DNA from: Phycisphaerae bacterium | Lineage (GTDB): Bacteria; Planctomycetota; Phycisphaerae; Tepidisphaerales; Tepidisphaeraceae | Reading direction: 5' to 3' | Length of the DNA stretch: 16,331 nucleotides | NCBI GenBank assembly: GCA_014380825.1 | Contig: JACMJD010000498.1 | Span: 1 to 16,331 of the forward strand | Part shown: piece after piece, positions 7,871-14,318 of the stretch | How the letters are laid out: each line of letters starts with the position of its first letter | Numbering within the stretch: the first letter of the stretch is position 1 | Translations under genes and position numbers: made by a program | The notes under the pieces: generated by a model | Database searches by the model: none | What the model was told of the DNA's origin: nothing | What the model saw: the letters and a program-made list of their open reading frames with translations, nothing else

Positions 7871-9596
7871 TGCGGGCGATGCAGTATCCGAGGTCCGACT
7901 GACGGACCGCTCGCGCAATCGGAATCGAAGATTCGCCGGCTACGTCGTCCGTCGCGGCTGGCTCCATCTGGTACTCCTCACGGGTCTCGGCATCTTCACG
8001 TTCCCGTTTCTGTGGATGCTCTTCACCAGCATGAAGACCGACGACGAGCTGACCGGTCCGAACTGGATGCCGGCCGTGCCGTCGTTTAAGTCCCATTCGC
8101 CTTATGTGCTCGATCCGCCGGAACCGATCAAACCGATCGGCGTGGCCGAGGCGGATTGGATTGCGGCGCTGCCGAACCTGCTTCAAGCGACGCGCGAAGC
8201 GGTTGTGGTCACGAAGGAAAAAGCCGACGCCGTCGGCGTGAACGCTGACGAGTATCGCGACTCCGCTGCCGCGATCGTCCTGAATCGCGCCGTCGCGCGC
8301 GTGCCCAGCGCGTTGTGGGGGACAGCTCCACTGCTCGACGGATATCGCAAGCTGCTCACGCCCGAGCTGATCGGTAATGCGCTAGTCGATCGGCTTGCCG
8401 TTCTTGAAATTCGCGGCCTGCTGATGCGCACGAACGATGCGCACATCACCGAGCTCTGCAACGCCAAAGATGTTTCCCGTCGTTGGAAGGTTGAGTCGGG
8501 CAACGGACAGATTCAGACGAAGGACGACGGCGCGGCCTTCCTTCGCTACAAGTTCGATTCGTCGAGCGACGCCCCCGTTATCCTGCGGCTGGACTTCGAT
8601 TCGCCCGCCGACGCGGAAGATCTGCACAAGCTGATTTTCAGTTTCGTCGCCGACAACAGTTGGCATCGCGTCGACTCGACGCTTCAGATCGGCGAGCGAA
8701 AGTTCGCCAGCGACCGCAGCACGTATTTCGCGCAGGCGCGCGCGGGCAGCATGCTGTTTCAGCCGCCGGGGTTTGAAGACGACACGTTCAAAGCGAAGAA
8801 CTGGGTGCCGATGTTGCCGCAGGCGAACGCCCCGAGCGCCGCGCCGGGCTCGCGCAATGCGACGCTGCGATTGATCATCCGCCCCAGCTCCACGCTCCAG
8901 GCGATCTACGGCAAGGTCACCTTCAACTACTGGCGCGCGTTTCGCCAGGTTCCGTTCTGGAAGTACGTCGGCAACAGCCTGATGCTGGTCGCGCTGTGCA
9001 CGCTGGGCACTGCGTTCAGCAGCACCTTCGTCGCGTATGCATTCGCGCGACTGCAATGGCCGGGTCGGAGCGTGGCGTTCATCTTGCTTCTTTCGACGAA
9101 GATGCTGCCCGGACAGGTCACGATGATCCCGTCGTTCATGATCTGGAAAACGCTCGGCTGGTACAACACGCTCAATCCGCTGTGGGTGCCGTCGTGGCTG
9201 GGCACGGCGTTCTTCATCTTCCTCATGGTCCAGCACATGAAGACGATCCCGCGCGAGCTTGAAGAGGCCGCGCGGATCGACGGGCTGAACGCGATCCAAA
9301 CCTGGTACTACATCATCCTCCCGCTGGTAAAACCCGCCGCCGCCGCGATCGCGATCATGACCGTCATGGGCGCCTGGAACGAATTCATGGGCCCGCTGGT
9401 TTACCTGCGCGATCAGGCGAAGTTCCCCTTGAGCCTGGGCCTGTTCGGCATCCGCGCCGATCAATCCACCGGCGCGAACGACTGGACGATGATCATGGCG
9501 GGCAACATCCTGATGACGCTGCCGGTCATCCTGATGTTCGTCGTCTTCCAGAAGTACTTCGTGCAAGGCATGGCGATGAGCGGAATGAAGGGATGA
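7857..9596 (+). CDS. MalG-like ABC sugar permease with large periplasmic insertion
   Basis: A MalG-type permease is normally about 270-300 residues; this one has 579. The first helix is at about 34-54 (LVLLTGLGIFTFPFLWMLF, then TSMKTDDEL). The family's usual continuation, NYWRAF..VPFWKYVGNSLMLV, appears only at residue 357. The rest of the permease is normal, including the EAA loop at 470-487 (EAARIDGLNAIQTWYYII) and the final helices. The roughly 280-residue insert faces the periplasm. Its first half (about 75-200) looks helical. Its second half (about 205-350) alternates like a beta-sandwich, with W-H-R-V and repeated aromatic residues that could fit a carbohydrate-binding or lectin-like fold. 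I do not recognise its family. It probably pairs with the upstream fusion to form the heterodimeric pore. No ATPase gene follows, so a shared ATPase is inferred. Confidence 0.92.
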   Translation: MNKRDAGDAVSEVRLTDRSRNRNRRFAGYVVRRGWLHLVLLTGLGIFTFPFLWMLFTSMKTDDELTGPNWMPAVPSFKSHSPYVLDPPEPIKPIGVAEADWIAALPNLLQATREAVVVTKEKADAVGVNADEYRDSAAAIVLNRAVARVPSALWGTAPLLDGYRKLLTPELIGNALVDRLAVLEIRGLLMRTNDAHITELCNAKDVSRRWKVESGNGQIQTKDDGAAFLRYKFDSSSDAPVILRLDFDSPADAEDLHKLIFSFVADNSWHRVDSTLQIGERKFASDRSTYFAQARAGSMLFQPPGFEDDTFKAKNWVPMLPQANAPSAAPGSRNATLRLIIRPSSTLQAIYGKVTFNYWRAFRQVPFWKYVGNSLMLVALCTLGTAFSSTFVAYAFARLQWPGRSVAFILLLSTKMLPGQVTMIPSFMIWKTLGWYNTLNPLWVPSWLGTAFFIFLMVQHMKTIPRELEEAARIDGLNAIQTWYYIILPLVKPAAAAIAIMTVMGAWNEFMGPLVYLRDQAKFPLSLGLFGIRADQSTGANDWTMIMAGNILMTLPVILMFVVFQKYFVQGMAMSGMKG

Positions 9597-9603
9597 CTTT
9601 CCT

Positions 9604-9673
9604 GTGGCATGGGCGCCTCGCCCGTGCATTCGCGGCTCGAGCCGCAAGCGCACCGGCGAGACGCCCATGCCAC
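9604..9673. repeat. Large nested inverted repeat between convergent genes (REP-like or bidirectional terminator)
   Basis: Two 24-bp arms (9604-9627 and 9650-9673) are inverted copies with two mismatches. They enclose a second, perfect 14-bp palindrome GCGGCTCGAGCCGC (9632-9645). The element fills nearly all the 81 bp between the MalG-like gene (plus) and the beta-helix gene (minus). It has no T-tract on either side, so it is not a classical intrinsic terminator. It may act as a structured 3' end for both transcripts or be a dispersed REP-type palindrome. Confidence 0.8.
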
Positions 9674-9677
9674 GATG

Positions 9678-11333
9678 CTACTTCGTTACGCTCAACCCTG
9701 TGATCCGCACGCTCTTCCCGGCTTCGGGTGCTTGAAGCACCAGGATGACTTCATCCTGCGCCTCCAGTGGCGGCGTGGCGCACATCGTCCGTTCGCCGAA
9801 CACGCGAATGGGATAATTGTGCGTCAGACTTTTGTTCCAGAGGAAGATTCCCGGGTCCAGCTTCACTTGCAGCACCGCACGCTTGCCGACCAGTTCCGGC
9901 GGCACGACCAGCGGAACGCGCACGCCGATGCTGTGCTTGTCGGGATTTGATTTCACGTCGATGCGCAACACGGATTCACCTGCGGCATTTGTCTCGGCGA
10001 CGACATCAAACTTCGCAGCCTCGCCAGGCTGATTCATCGGGTCCCGCACAACCCAGGTTGAAACATCGGCCGCATTGTTCGCCCGGGCCGCGCCATTCGC
10101 GGCGGCGGCGGTCGCGCCTCGGATCAAATCTACGCCGCGCGAAACCGGCGGGTTGTCGAGAATGGCTTTGGCGTGCTCGTTGAAAACTCGGCGGATCTTG
10201 AATTGATCGTTGTCGAGCCACCCGCTGTCCATTTGTGTCACGAGCAGGTCGACCATCACGTTGCTCTTGTCGTCCATGATGAACGTATTCGCGAGCGTTC
10301 CGCTGCGCACATCGAGCCGGCTGAACTGCATGATCTGGCAGTTTTCCATCTTCACTCTATGTTTCTCGCCCAGCAGTTTCAGATCGTCGAACTGGCCCCA
10401 GCAGTCTTTGAAGTGATAAGCGATCCCGTCTTTCGGCGTGATGACTTCCATCCAGTTGTTGATCCACGTGACGGAACCTTCCACGTAAAAAGCGACCGCC
10501 GGCTTGCTGCCGCTTTCGATGATGCAGCCGCTGATCGTGTTGCCCGCGCCGCGCACGGTGAGCCGGGCGGGTTCGCAGGCGAATTCCTTGTCGCCGTCTT
10601 CGCCTTCGGTGTTGATGCGATCGATGAGATTGGCATTGCCGAAGATCGTCGCAGCGCCGCCGCCATAGTTGAGGACTTTGATATTCTGCAGAACGCAGTC
10701 CTGGCTGTAGGCGTCAAGTCGGATCGCGAAATGGCCTTTGCCGCTGCGAAGGTGCAGGTTCTCGAGGCGGCAGTTGCTGACGTTCTTCACCGTCTTCGCA
10801 TCAAGGCTGATGCATTCGCTGGTGGGGGAGAAGATCTTCATCTCGCGCACCACCGCGCCGGTGTTGTATCCGTGGCCGAAGAGTGCGATCAGGCTGATGG
10901 TCGGCGCGTCACCGCGGCCGAGCAGGTAGGTGCCTTCGCCTTCGCCGACAAGCTGGATCGCCGACGGTAGTCGCAGGCTGGTCACGTTAAACGTTCCGCG
11001 CGGGATATAAACGACGCCACCTCGCGCCGCCACATCGTTCGGGACAGGAATCGAGTTGATCGCCGCCTGAATCGCGGCGGTGTCGTCGCGACGATCGTCC
11101 GGAACGGCGCCGAACGTTTTCACGTTCACACCATAGCCCGAGGTATCGGCCGGCGCAAACTGCGGTCGACGAGCTTGCAGCGGGTCCTGAATCATTTGGC
11201 CTGTTGCAATCTGTTGCACTGTGATGCATGCGATGAGCGCCGCCGCCACGGGCGCAATCTGAAAGCCAGATGAGAAACGGGTTCGTTTTGTGACTTCGCA
11301 TTCACGCTGCGCCGTTTGGGTTCGTTTTGTCAT
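9678..11333 (-). CDS. Secreted right-handed beta-helix protein (pectate lyase superfamily)
   Basis: The ATG at 11333 is preferred to the far upstream start at 11570, because GGAGAT (11346-11341) sits 7 nt before it and the extra 79 residues are Arg/Cys-rich with no secretory character. The 551-residue protein starts with a basic stretch followed by a hydrophobic signal segment (about 27-45, ending near IATGQ). The Pectate_lyase_3 signature follows at about 67-115 (YGVNVKTFGAVPDDRRDDTA, then GGVVYIPRGTFNV). Repeated short beta-helix rungs run to about 400 (CRLENLHLRS; CVLQNIKVLNYGGGA). The C-terminal 110 residues look like a separate beta-sandwich. Such proteins are lyases or hydrolases of acidic polysaccharides, or inactive binders; catalytic residues cannot be named here. 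It converges on the sugar-transport operon and may act on the same polymer, which is inference. Confidence 0.87.
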   Translation of the reverse strand: MTKRTQTAQRECEVTKRTRFSSGFQIAPVAAALIACITVQQIATGQMIQDPLQARRPQFAPADTSGYGVNVKTFGAVPDDRRDDTAAIQAAINSIPVPNDVAARGGVVYIPRGTFNVTSLRLPSAIQLVGEGEGTYLLGRGDAPTISLIALFGHGYNTGAVVREMKIFSPTSECISLDAKTVKNVSNCRLENLHLRSGKGHFAIRLDAYSQDCVLQNIKVLNYGGGAATIFGNANLIDRINTEGEDGDKEFACEPARLTVRGAGNTISGCIIESGSKPAVAFYVEGSVTWINNWMEVITPKDGIAYHFKDCWGQFDDLKLLGEKHRVKMENCQIMQFSRLDVRSGTLANTFIMDDKSNVMVDLLVTQMDSGWLDNDQFKIRRVFNEHAKAILDNPPVSRGVDLIRGATAAAANGAARANNAADVSTWVVRDPMNQPGEAAKFDVVAETNAAGESVLRIDVKSNPDKHSIGVRVPLVVPPELVGKRAVLQVKLDPGIFLWNKSLTHNYPIRVFGERTMCATPPLEAQDEVILVLQAPEAGKSVRITGLSVTK

Positions 11334-11340
11334 TTCGCTT
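11291..11340 (-). repeat. Tandem 21-bp repeat at the start of the beta-helix gene
   Basis: Read on the minus strand, a 21-bp unit containing the start codon is repeated 42 bp (14 codons) later with two mismatches. The protein therefore begins MTKRTQ and repeats VTKRTR at residue 15. The second copy has GTC, not a start codon. From memory, short in-frame repeats encoding TKRTQ-like strings recur in planctomycete genomes, so this may be a dispersed element that reached the 5' end of the gene. Confidence 0.6.
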
Positions 11341-11466
11341 ATCTCCGAGCTGCCGCAGTGTATGACTCGCGGCTTAAGTCGCCAGCGTCGCACGCGCGCG
11401 CCTGCGCAATACCTGAAGGCGCTGCGCAAATGCTCACGCGGCGCGCAGCGCAAGAGCGCAAAACGA

Positions 11467-11501
11467 CTCCCGCGAACGAATTTCGCGGGAGAAAAATTAT
11501 A
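11467..11501 (-). promoter_or_regulatory. Predicted promoter -10 box with inverted repeat at the start site, upstream of the beta-helix gene
   Basis: On the minus strand a consensus TATAAT lies at 11501-11496 in a short AT-rich island; the -35 region is poor. Transcription would start near 11489. Exactly there is a perfect 9-bp inverted repeat, CTCCCGCGA (11467-11475) and TCGCGGGAG (11483-11491), with a 7-nt loop. It could be an operator or a 5' mRNA stem-loop. The leader would be about 155 nt long. Confidence 0.5.
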
Positions 11502-11588
11502 TTTTCGTGTTTTGGTTGTTGCGCGCGGCGCGAAGTTCTGGCGCAGTGCAAGGAAAGGAATGGAGTACAAGCTCGCGCTTCGCGCTCG

Positions 11589-11726
11589 TTACGGGATCTT
11601 CGCGTACCGGCGTTCAGCAGCCTCGAAGCCGGCATTCAGTGCGTTGGTGATCGTGATCAGAAACGTGCCGATGCCGAAGCCGATTGCGAAACAAACGTTG
11701 GAAATAACGCGCTTTAGAAACTGCAT
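11589..11726 (-). CDS. Small single-helix membrane protein (45 aa), unknown function
   Basis: The ATG at 11726 is preceded by a perfect AGGAGG (11736-11731), the strongest ribosome-binding site in the window. This decides the start against the longer frame beginning at 11816. The 45 residues consist of a short basic lead (MQFLKRVI), one membrane helix of about 20 residues (NVCFAIGFGIGTFLITITN) and a charged tail (EAAERRYAKIP). The charge pattern suggests a single-pass inner-membrane protein; its role is unknown and I do not recognise a family. It lies about 255 bp upstream of the beta-helix gene on the same strand, but the -10 box at 11496-11501 lies between them, so co-transcription is uncertain. 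Confidence 0.65.
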   Translation of the reverse strand: MQFLKRVISNVCFAIGFGIGTFLITITNALNAGFEAAERRYAKIP

Positions 11727-12112
11727 GATTCCTCCTGAAACCAATGCAACTCGCCAACAGCCAGATAACGTTGGATTGCTCGTGAGGAGCGAATCCCAAT
11801 AACCCAGCGTGAACATGCCACGCGACTGCGAGAACGGTCAACGTATAAAATGCGCGGAATTTGGAGGAAAGACAGAGAACCTGAAGCAGGCGAGGTGTAA
11901 GTGTTGGGCATTGTACGAGTTGCGCGCGCCTTGAACGGGATCCGGGTCTTCGCAGCTGCTCAGACACCGGCGTGGGGCCCCTAATGGTCTGAACTCTGAC
12001 CTCTGAACTCTGCCACTATTCTTGGTACGTCCGTTGCATTTTCGTTCGCATCGTCGCGCGGGGCGGTTCCTCGCGCACATTCGTCGCTTTATGTCGCGAA
12101 CGGGAGCATCGC
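11727..12112. other. Divergent intergenic region, 386 bp
   Basis: The region lies between the small membrane protein gene (minus) and the dehydrogenase gene (plus) and should hold both promoters. I see no convincing -35/-10 pair on either strand: TACAAT on the minus strand near 11910 and TATAAA on the plus strand near 11843 lack good partners. The only clear structure is a heptamer tandem repeat at 11988-12015. The open frames crossing it show no family features. Confidence 0.6.
11988..12015. repeat. Heptamer tandem repeat (TCTGAAC-type, four units)
   Basis: Four consecutive 7-bp units read TCTGAAC, TCTGACC, TCTGAAC and TCTGCCA. The first three differ at one position and the last is degenerate. 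It lies about 100 bp upstream of the dehydrogenase start, outside any gene. Confidence 0.75.
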
Positions 12113-13018
12113 ATGTCCAAGGTGGCAGAAAAGAATGGGCGCTCAGCGCACGGCCGCGCCATGGCGTCTCAGAAAAATCGCCCGGCACAGCAGCAGCGCC
12201 AGCAGCCCGGACGCGAAACGGAAATGACCCCGCGACCCGAATCGCGGGCGCGGTTCTATCGGCCCGCGGGGAAGTTGAAGGGGAAAGTCGCGCTGATCAC
12301 CGGCGGCGACAGCGGTATTGGTCGCTCCATCGCCGTGATGTTCGCCATGGAAGGCGCGGACGTCGCTATCGTTTATCTGAACGAACACCGCGACGCCGGG
12401 GAAACCAAGCGCCTGGTCGAAGCCGAAGGCGAACGCTGCATCCTGATTCCCGGCGACATCGGCGACGAAGCCTTCTGCCGTAAAGCCGTTGAACAGACCG
12501 TTCGCGAGCTGGGCCATCTCGATTGTCTCATCAACAACGCGGCCGAGCAGCATCCGAAGAAGTCGATCGAAGAAATCACCGCGCAACAACTCGAGCGAAC
12601 GTTCCGCACCAACATCTTCGCAATGTTCTTCCTGACCAAGGCGGCCGTTAAGCATCTGAAGGAAGGCTCGACGATCATCAACACGACGTCCGTGACCGCA
12701 TATCGCGGCAGCGCCGGGCTGCTGGATTACGCGTCGACCAAAGGCGCGATTGTCGCGTTCACGCGATCGCTTTCGGAGAATCTCATCGACAAGGGAATCC
12801 GCGTGAACGGCGTGGCGCCGGGCCCGATCTGGACGCCGTTGATTCCGAGCACATTTCCGCCGGAGAAGGTGAAGAATTTCGGCAAAGACGTCCCGATGAA
12901 ACGCGTCGGCCAGCCGGACGAAGTCGCGCCGTGCTACGTCTTCCTCGCGTCTGAAGATTCCTCGTACATCAGCGGCCAAATCTTACATCCCAATGGCGGT
13001 GAGCCGGTGGAGAGTTGA
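12113..13018 (+). CDS. Short-chain dehydrogenase/reductase, YghA / general-stress type
   Basis: This 301-residue NAD(P)-dependent oxidoreductase has a basic, Gln-rich N-terminal extension of about 50 residues, typical of the YghA/GsP39 subgroup. The Rossmann-fold SDR core follows: cofactor motif TGGDSGIG (63-70), NNAA (141-144) in place of the common NNAG, catalytic S193, Y206 and K210, and a PG motif at 236-237. GGGAG (12102-12106) stands 6 nt before the ATG and supports the start. The substrate is not predictable; relatives reduce aldehydes or ketones and are often stress-induced. The lipoprotein gene starts 34 nt downstream and the topoisomerase gene follows closely, so the three genes probably form one transcript. 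Confidence 0.93.
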   Translation: MSKVAEKNGRSAHGRAMASQKNRPAQQQRQQPGRETEMTPRPESRARFYRPAGKLKGKVALITGGDSGIGRSIAVMFAMEGADVAIVYLNEHRDAGETKRLVEAEGERCILIPGDIGDEAFCRKAVEQTVRELGHLDCLINNAAEQHPKKSIEEITAQQLERTFRTNIFAMFFLTKAAVKHLKEGSTIINTTSVTAYRGSAGLLDYASTKGAIVAFTRSLSENLIDKGIRVNGVAPGPIWTPLIPSTFPPEKVKNFGKDVPMKRVGQPDEVAPCYVFLASEDSSYISGQILHPNGGEPVES

Positions 13019-13052
13019 TTCCTCGGTTGAAGTTTCACGGAAGGACCCGTTC

Positions 13053-14288
13053 ATGCGAAATGCGATGCTGTGCGCCCTGGCGCTTGTGACGCTCGCCGGT
13101 TGCCAGACCTTCGAGCGGGATGCGCCTCGCGCGCGGACGAACGATCGCCAGCGGTTGGATGATGCGCAACTGGCGCGCTCGGCCGACCCGAGCATTCGAT
13201 CCATCGGGAATCTGGAAACCGTCGCGCTGATCAGTGGCCCCATGCCCACCGGCGTAACGGTCTCGAAGAACGGCCGAATCTTTCTCTGCATCCCGCGGTG
13301 GGGCGATCCGGTGGATTTCACGGTCGGCGAGCTTCGCAACGGCAAGCTGGTACCGTATCCCAATATCTCAATCAATCGACTGAACAACGAGAATCAGACC
13401 GACGGGCTCATCTCAGTGCAGAGCGTGGTGGTCGATCAGGAAGATCGACTCTGGATTCTCGACACCGGCAGCATCAACTTCAGCCCGGTGAATCCAGGCG
13501 GGCCGAAGATGTTGTGCTTTGATCTGAAGACCGATCAGATCGTGAAGCGAGTGAACTTCCCGGAAAACGTTGTGTTGCCGACGTCATATCTCAATGACGT
13601 GCGCTTCAACCTGACGATGGGCAAGGAAGGCGTCGCGTTTATTACTGATTCATCTGACAAGGGCCCCAACGGAATCATCGTGGTCGACCTTGCCAGCGGT
13701 GAGAGCTGGCGGAAGCTGCACGATCATCCGTCGACGAAGGCGGACCCAAACTTCGTCCCAAGCGTCGAAGGCGAGCCGCTGAAAGCCCGACCCGGCCCGG
13801 GCCAGCCCGAAGCGACGATGAAGATCGGCGCGGACGGCATCGCGATCTCGAACGACGGCCGAACGCTTTACTATTGCGCGCTGGCGAGTCGTCGCACTTA
13901 CAGCGTCAGCACCGACGCGCTGGCGGACGGAAAAATGAGCGACGAGGAGACCGCCAAGTCCGTGAAAGAAATCGGCCCGCGCGATTTCGCATCGGATGGC
14001 TTGTTCACCGACTCGAACAACAATCTTCTGTTGACCGATTACGAGAACAACGCCGTCCGCCGCCGCGACACCAACGGCGAGCAATCGACGTATACAATTA
14101 TCGCGCAAGATCCTCGACTGATCTGGCCCGACACCTTATCGATGGATGCGCAGGGAATGGTGTACGTGATCGCAAATCAACTGAATCGGCAGCCGCGGTT
14201 TCATGAAGGCAAGGACCTGCGCAAGCAGCCGTACGCGTTGTTCCGCTTCAAGCCGGACGATCGCCAGCGGCGCGTGGCGTTGCGATAA
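13053..14288 (+). CDS. Lipoprotein of the major royal jelly protein / Yellow family
   Basis: The ATG at 13053 has GGAAGGA (13039-13045) 7 nt upstream. It gives a lipoprotein signal MRNAMLCALALVTLAGC with the modified cysteine at residue 17, so this start is preferred to the in-frame ATG at 12993, which overlaps the dehydrogenase gene. The 411-residue protein carries the MRJP/Yellow beta-propeller signatures: GVTVSKNGRIFLCIPRW, the segment QSVVVDQEDRLWILDTG, the SYLNDVR motif, FITDS, a DGIAISNDG segment near the middle, LLLTDYENNAVRR, and WPDTLSMD near the end. Insect Yellow proteins act on dopachrome-type substrates or bind amines. Bacterial members are mostly uncharacterised, so I infer an exported, membrane-tethered propeller enzyme or ligand binder without naming a reaction. 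It stands 34 nt after the dehydrogenase gene and 30 nt before the topoisomerase gene. Confidence 0.9.
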   Translation: MRNAMLCALALVTLAGCQTFERDAPRARTNDRQRLDDAQLARSADPSIRSIGNLETVALISGPMPTGVTVSKNGRIFLCIPRWGDPVDFTVGELRNGKLVPYPNISINRLNNENQTDGLISVQSVVVDQEDRLWILDTGSINFSPVNPGGPKMLCFDLKTDQIVKRVNFPENVVLPTSYLNDVRFNLTMGKEGVAFITDSSDKGPNGIIVVDLASGESWRKLHDHPSTKADPNFVPSVEGEPLKARPGPGQPEATMKIGADGIAISNDGRTLYYCALASRRTYSVSTDALADGKMSDEETAKSVKEIGPRDFASDGLFTDSNNNLLLTDYENNAVRRRDTNGEQSTYTIIAQDPRLIWPDTLSMDAQGMVYVIANQLNRQPRFHEGKDLRKQPYALFRFKPDDRQRRVALR

Positions 14289-14318
14289 GTCTTCTGTGCA
14301 AGGAGTGTTTGTTCCAAC

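Noticed and set aside
6979..7918. Overlapping frames on both strands across the permease half of the fusion (about 290 codons each)
   Set aside because: Both are Arg/His-rich shadows; the fusion frame carries the membrane helices and the EAA loop.
8382..9668. Long minus-strand open frame (428 codons) opposite the MalG-like gene
   Set aside because: Its translation is dominated by Arg, His, Asp and Gln with no domain features, as expected opposite a GC-rich gene; the plus-strand permease is clearly the real gene.
10173..10970. Plus-strand open frame (265 codons) opposite the beta-helix gene
   Set aside because: The Ala/Val/Asp/Phe-rich translation has no recognisable family, no ribosome site was seen, and it is fully covered by a convincing minus-strand gene.
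11467..11491. Hairpin read as an intrinsic terminator
   Set aside because: No U-tract follows it on either strand and there is no gene end nearby; its place just after a -10 box fits an operator or 5' stem better.
11334..11570. Extended N-terminus of the beta-helix protein from 11570
   Set aside because: The 79 extra residues are Arg/Cys-rich and not secretory, they cover the predicted promoter, and a good ribosome site marks the ATG at 11333.
12143..12979. Minus-strand open frame (278 codons) opposite the dehydrogenase gene
   Set aside because: It is an antisense shadow of an SDR gene with all catalytic motifs; the minus translation is Arg-rich and featureless.
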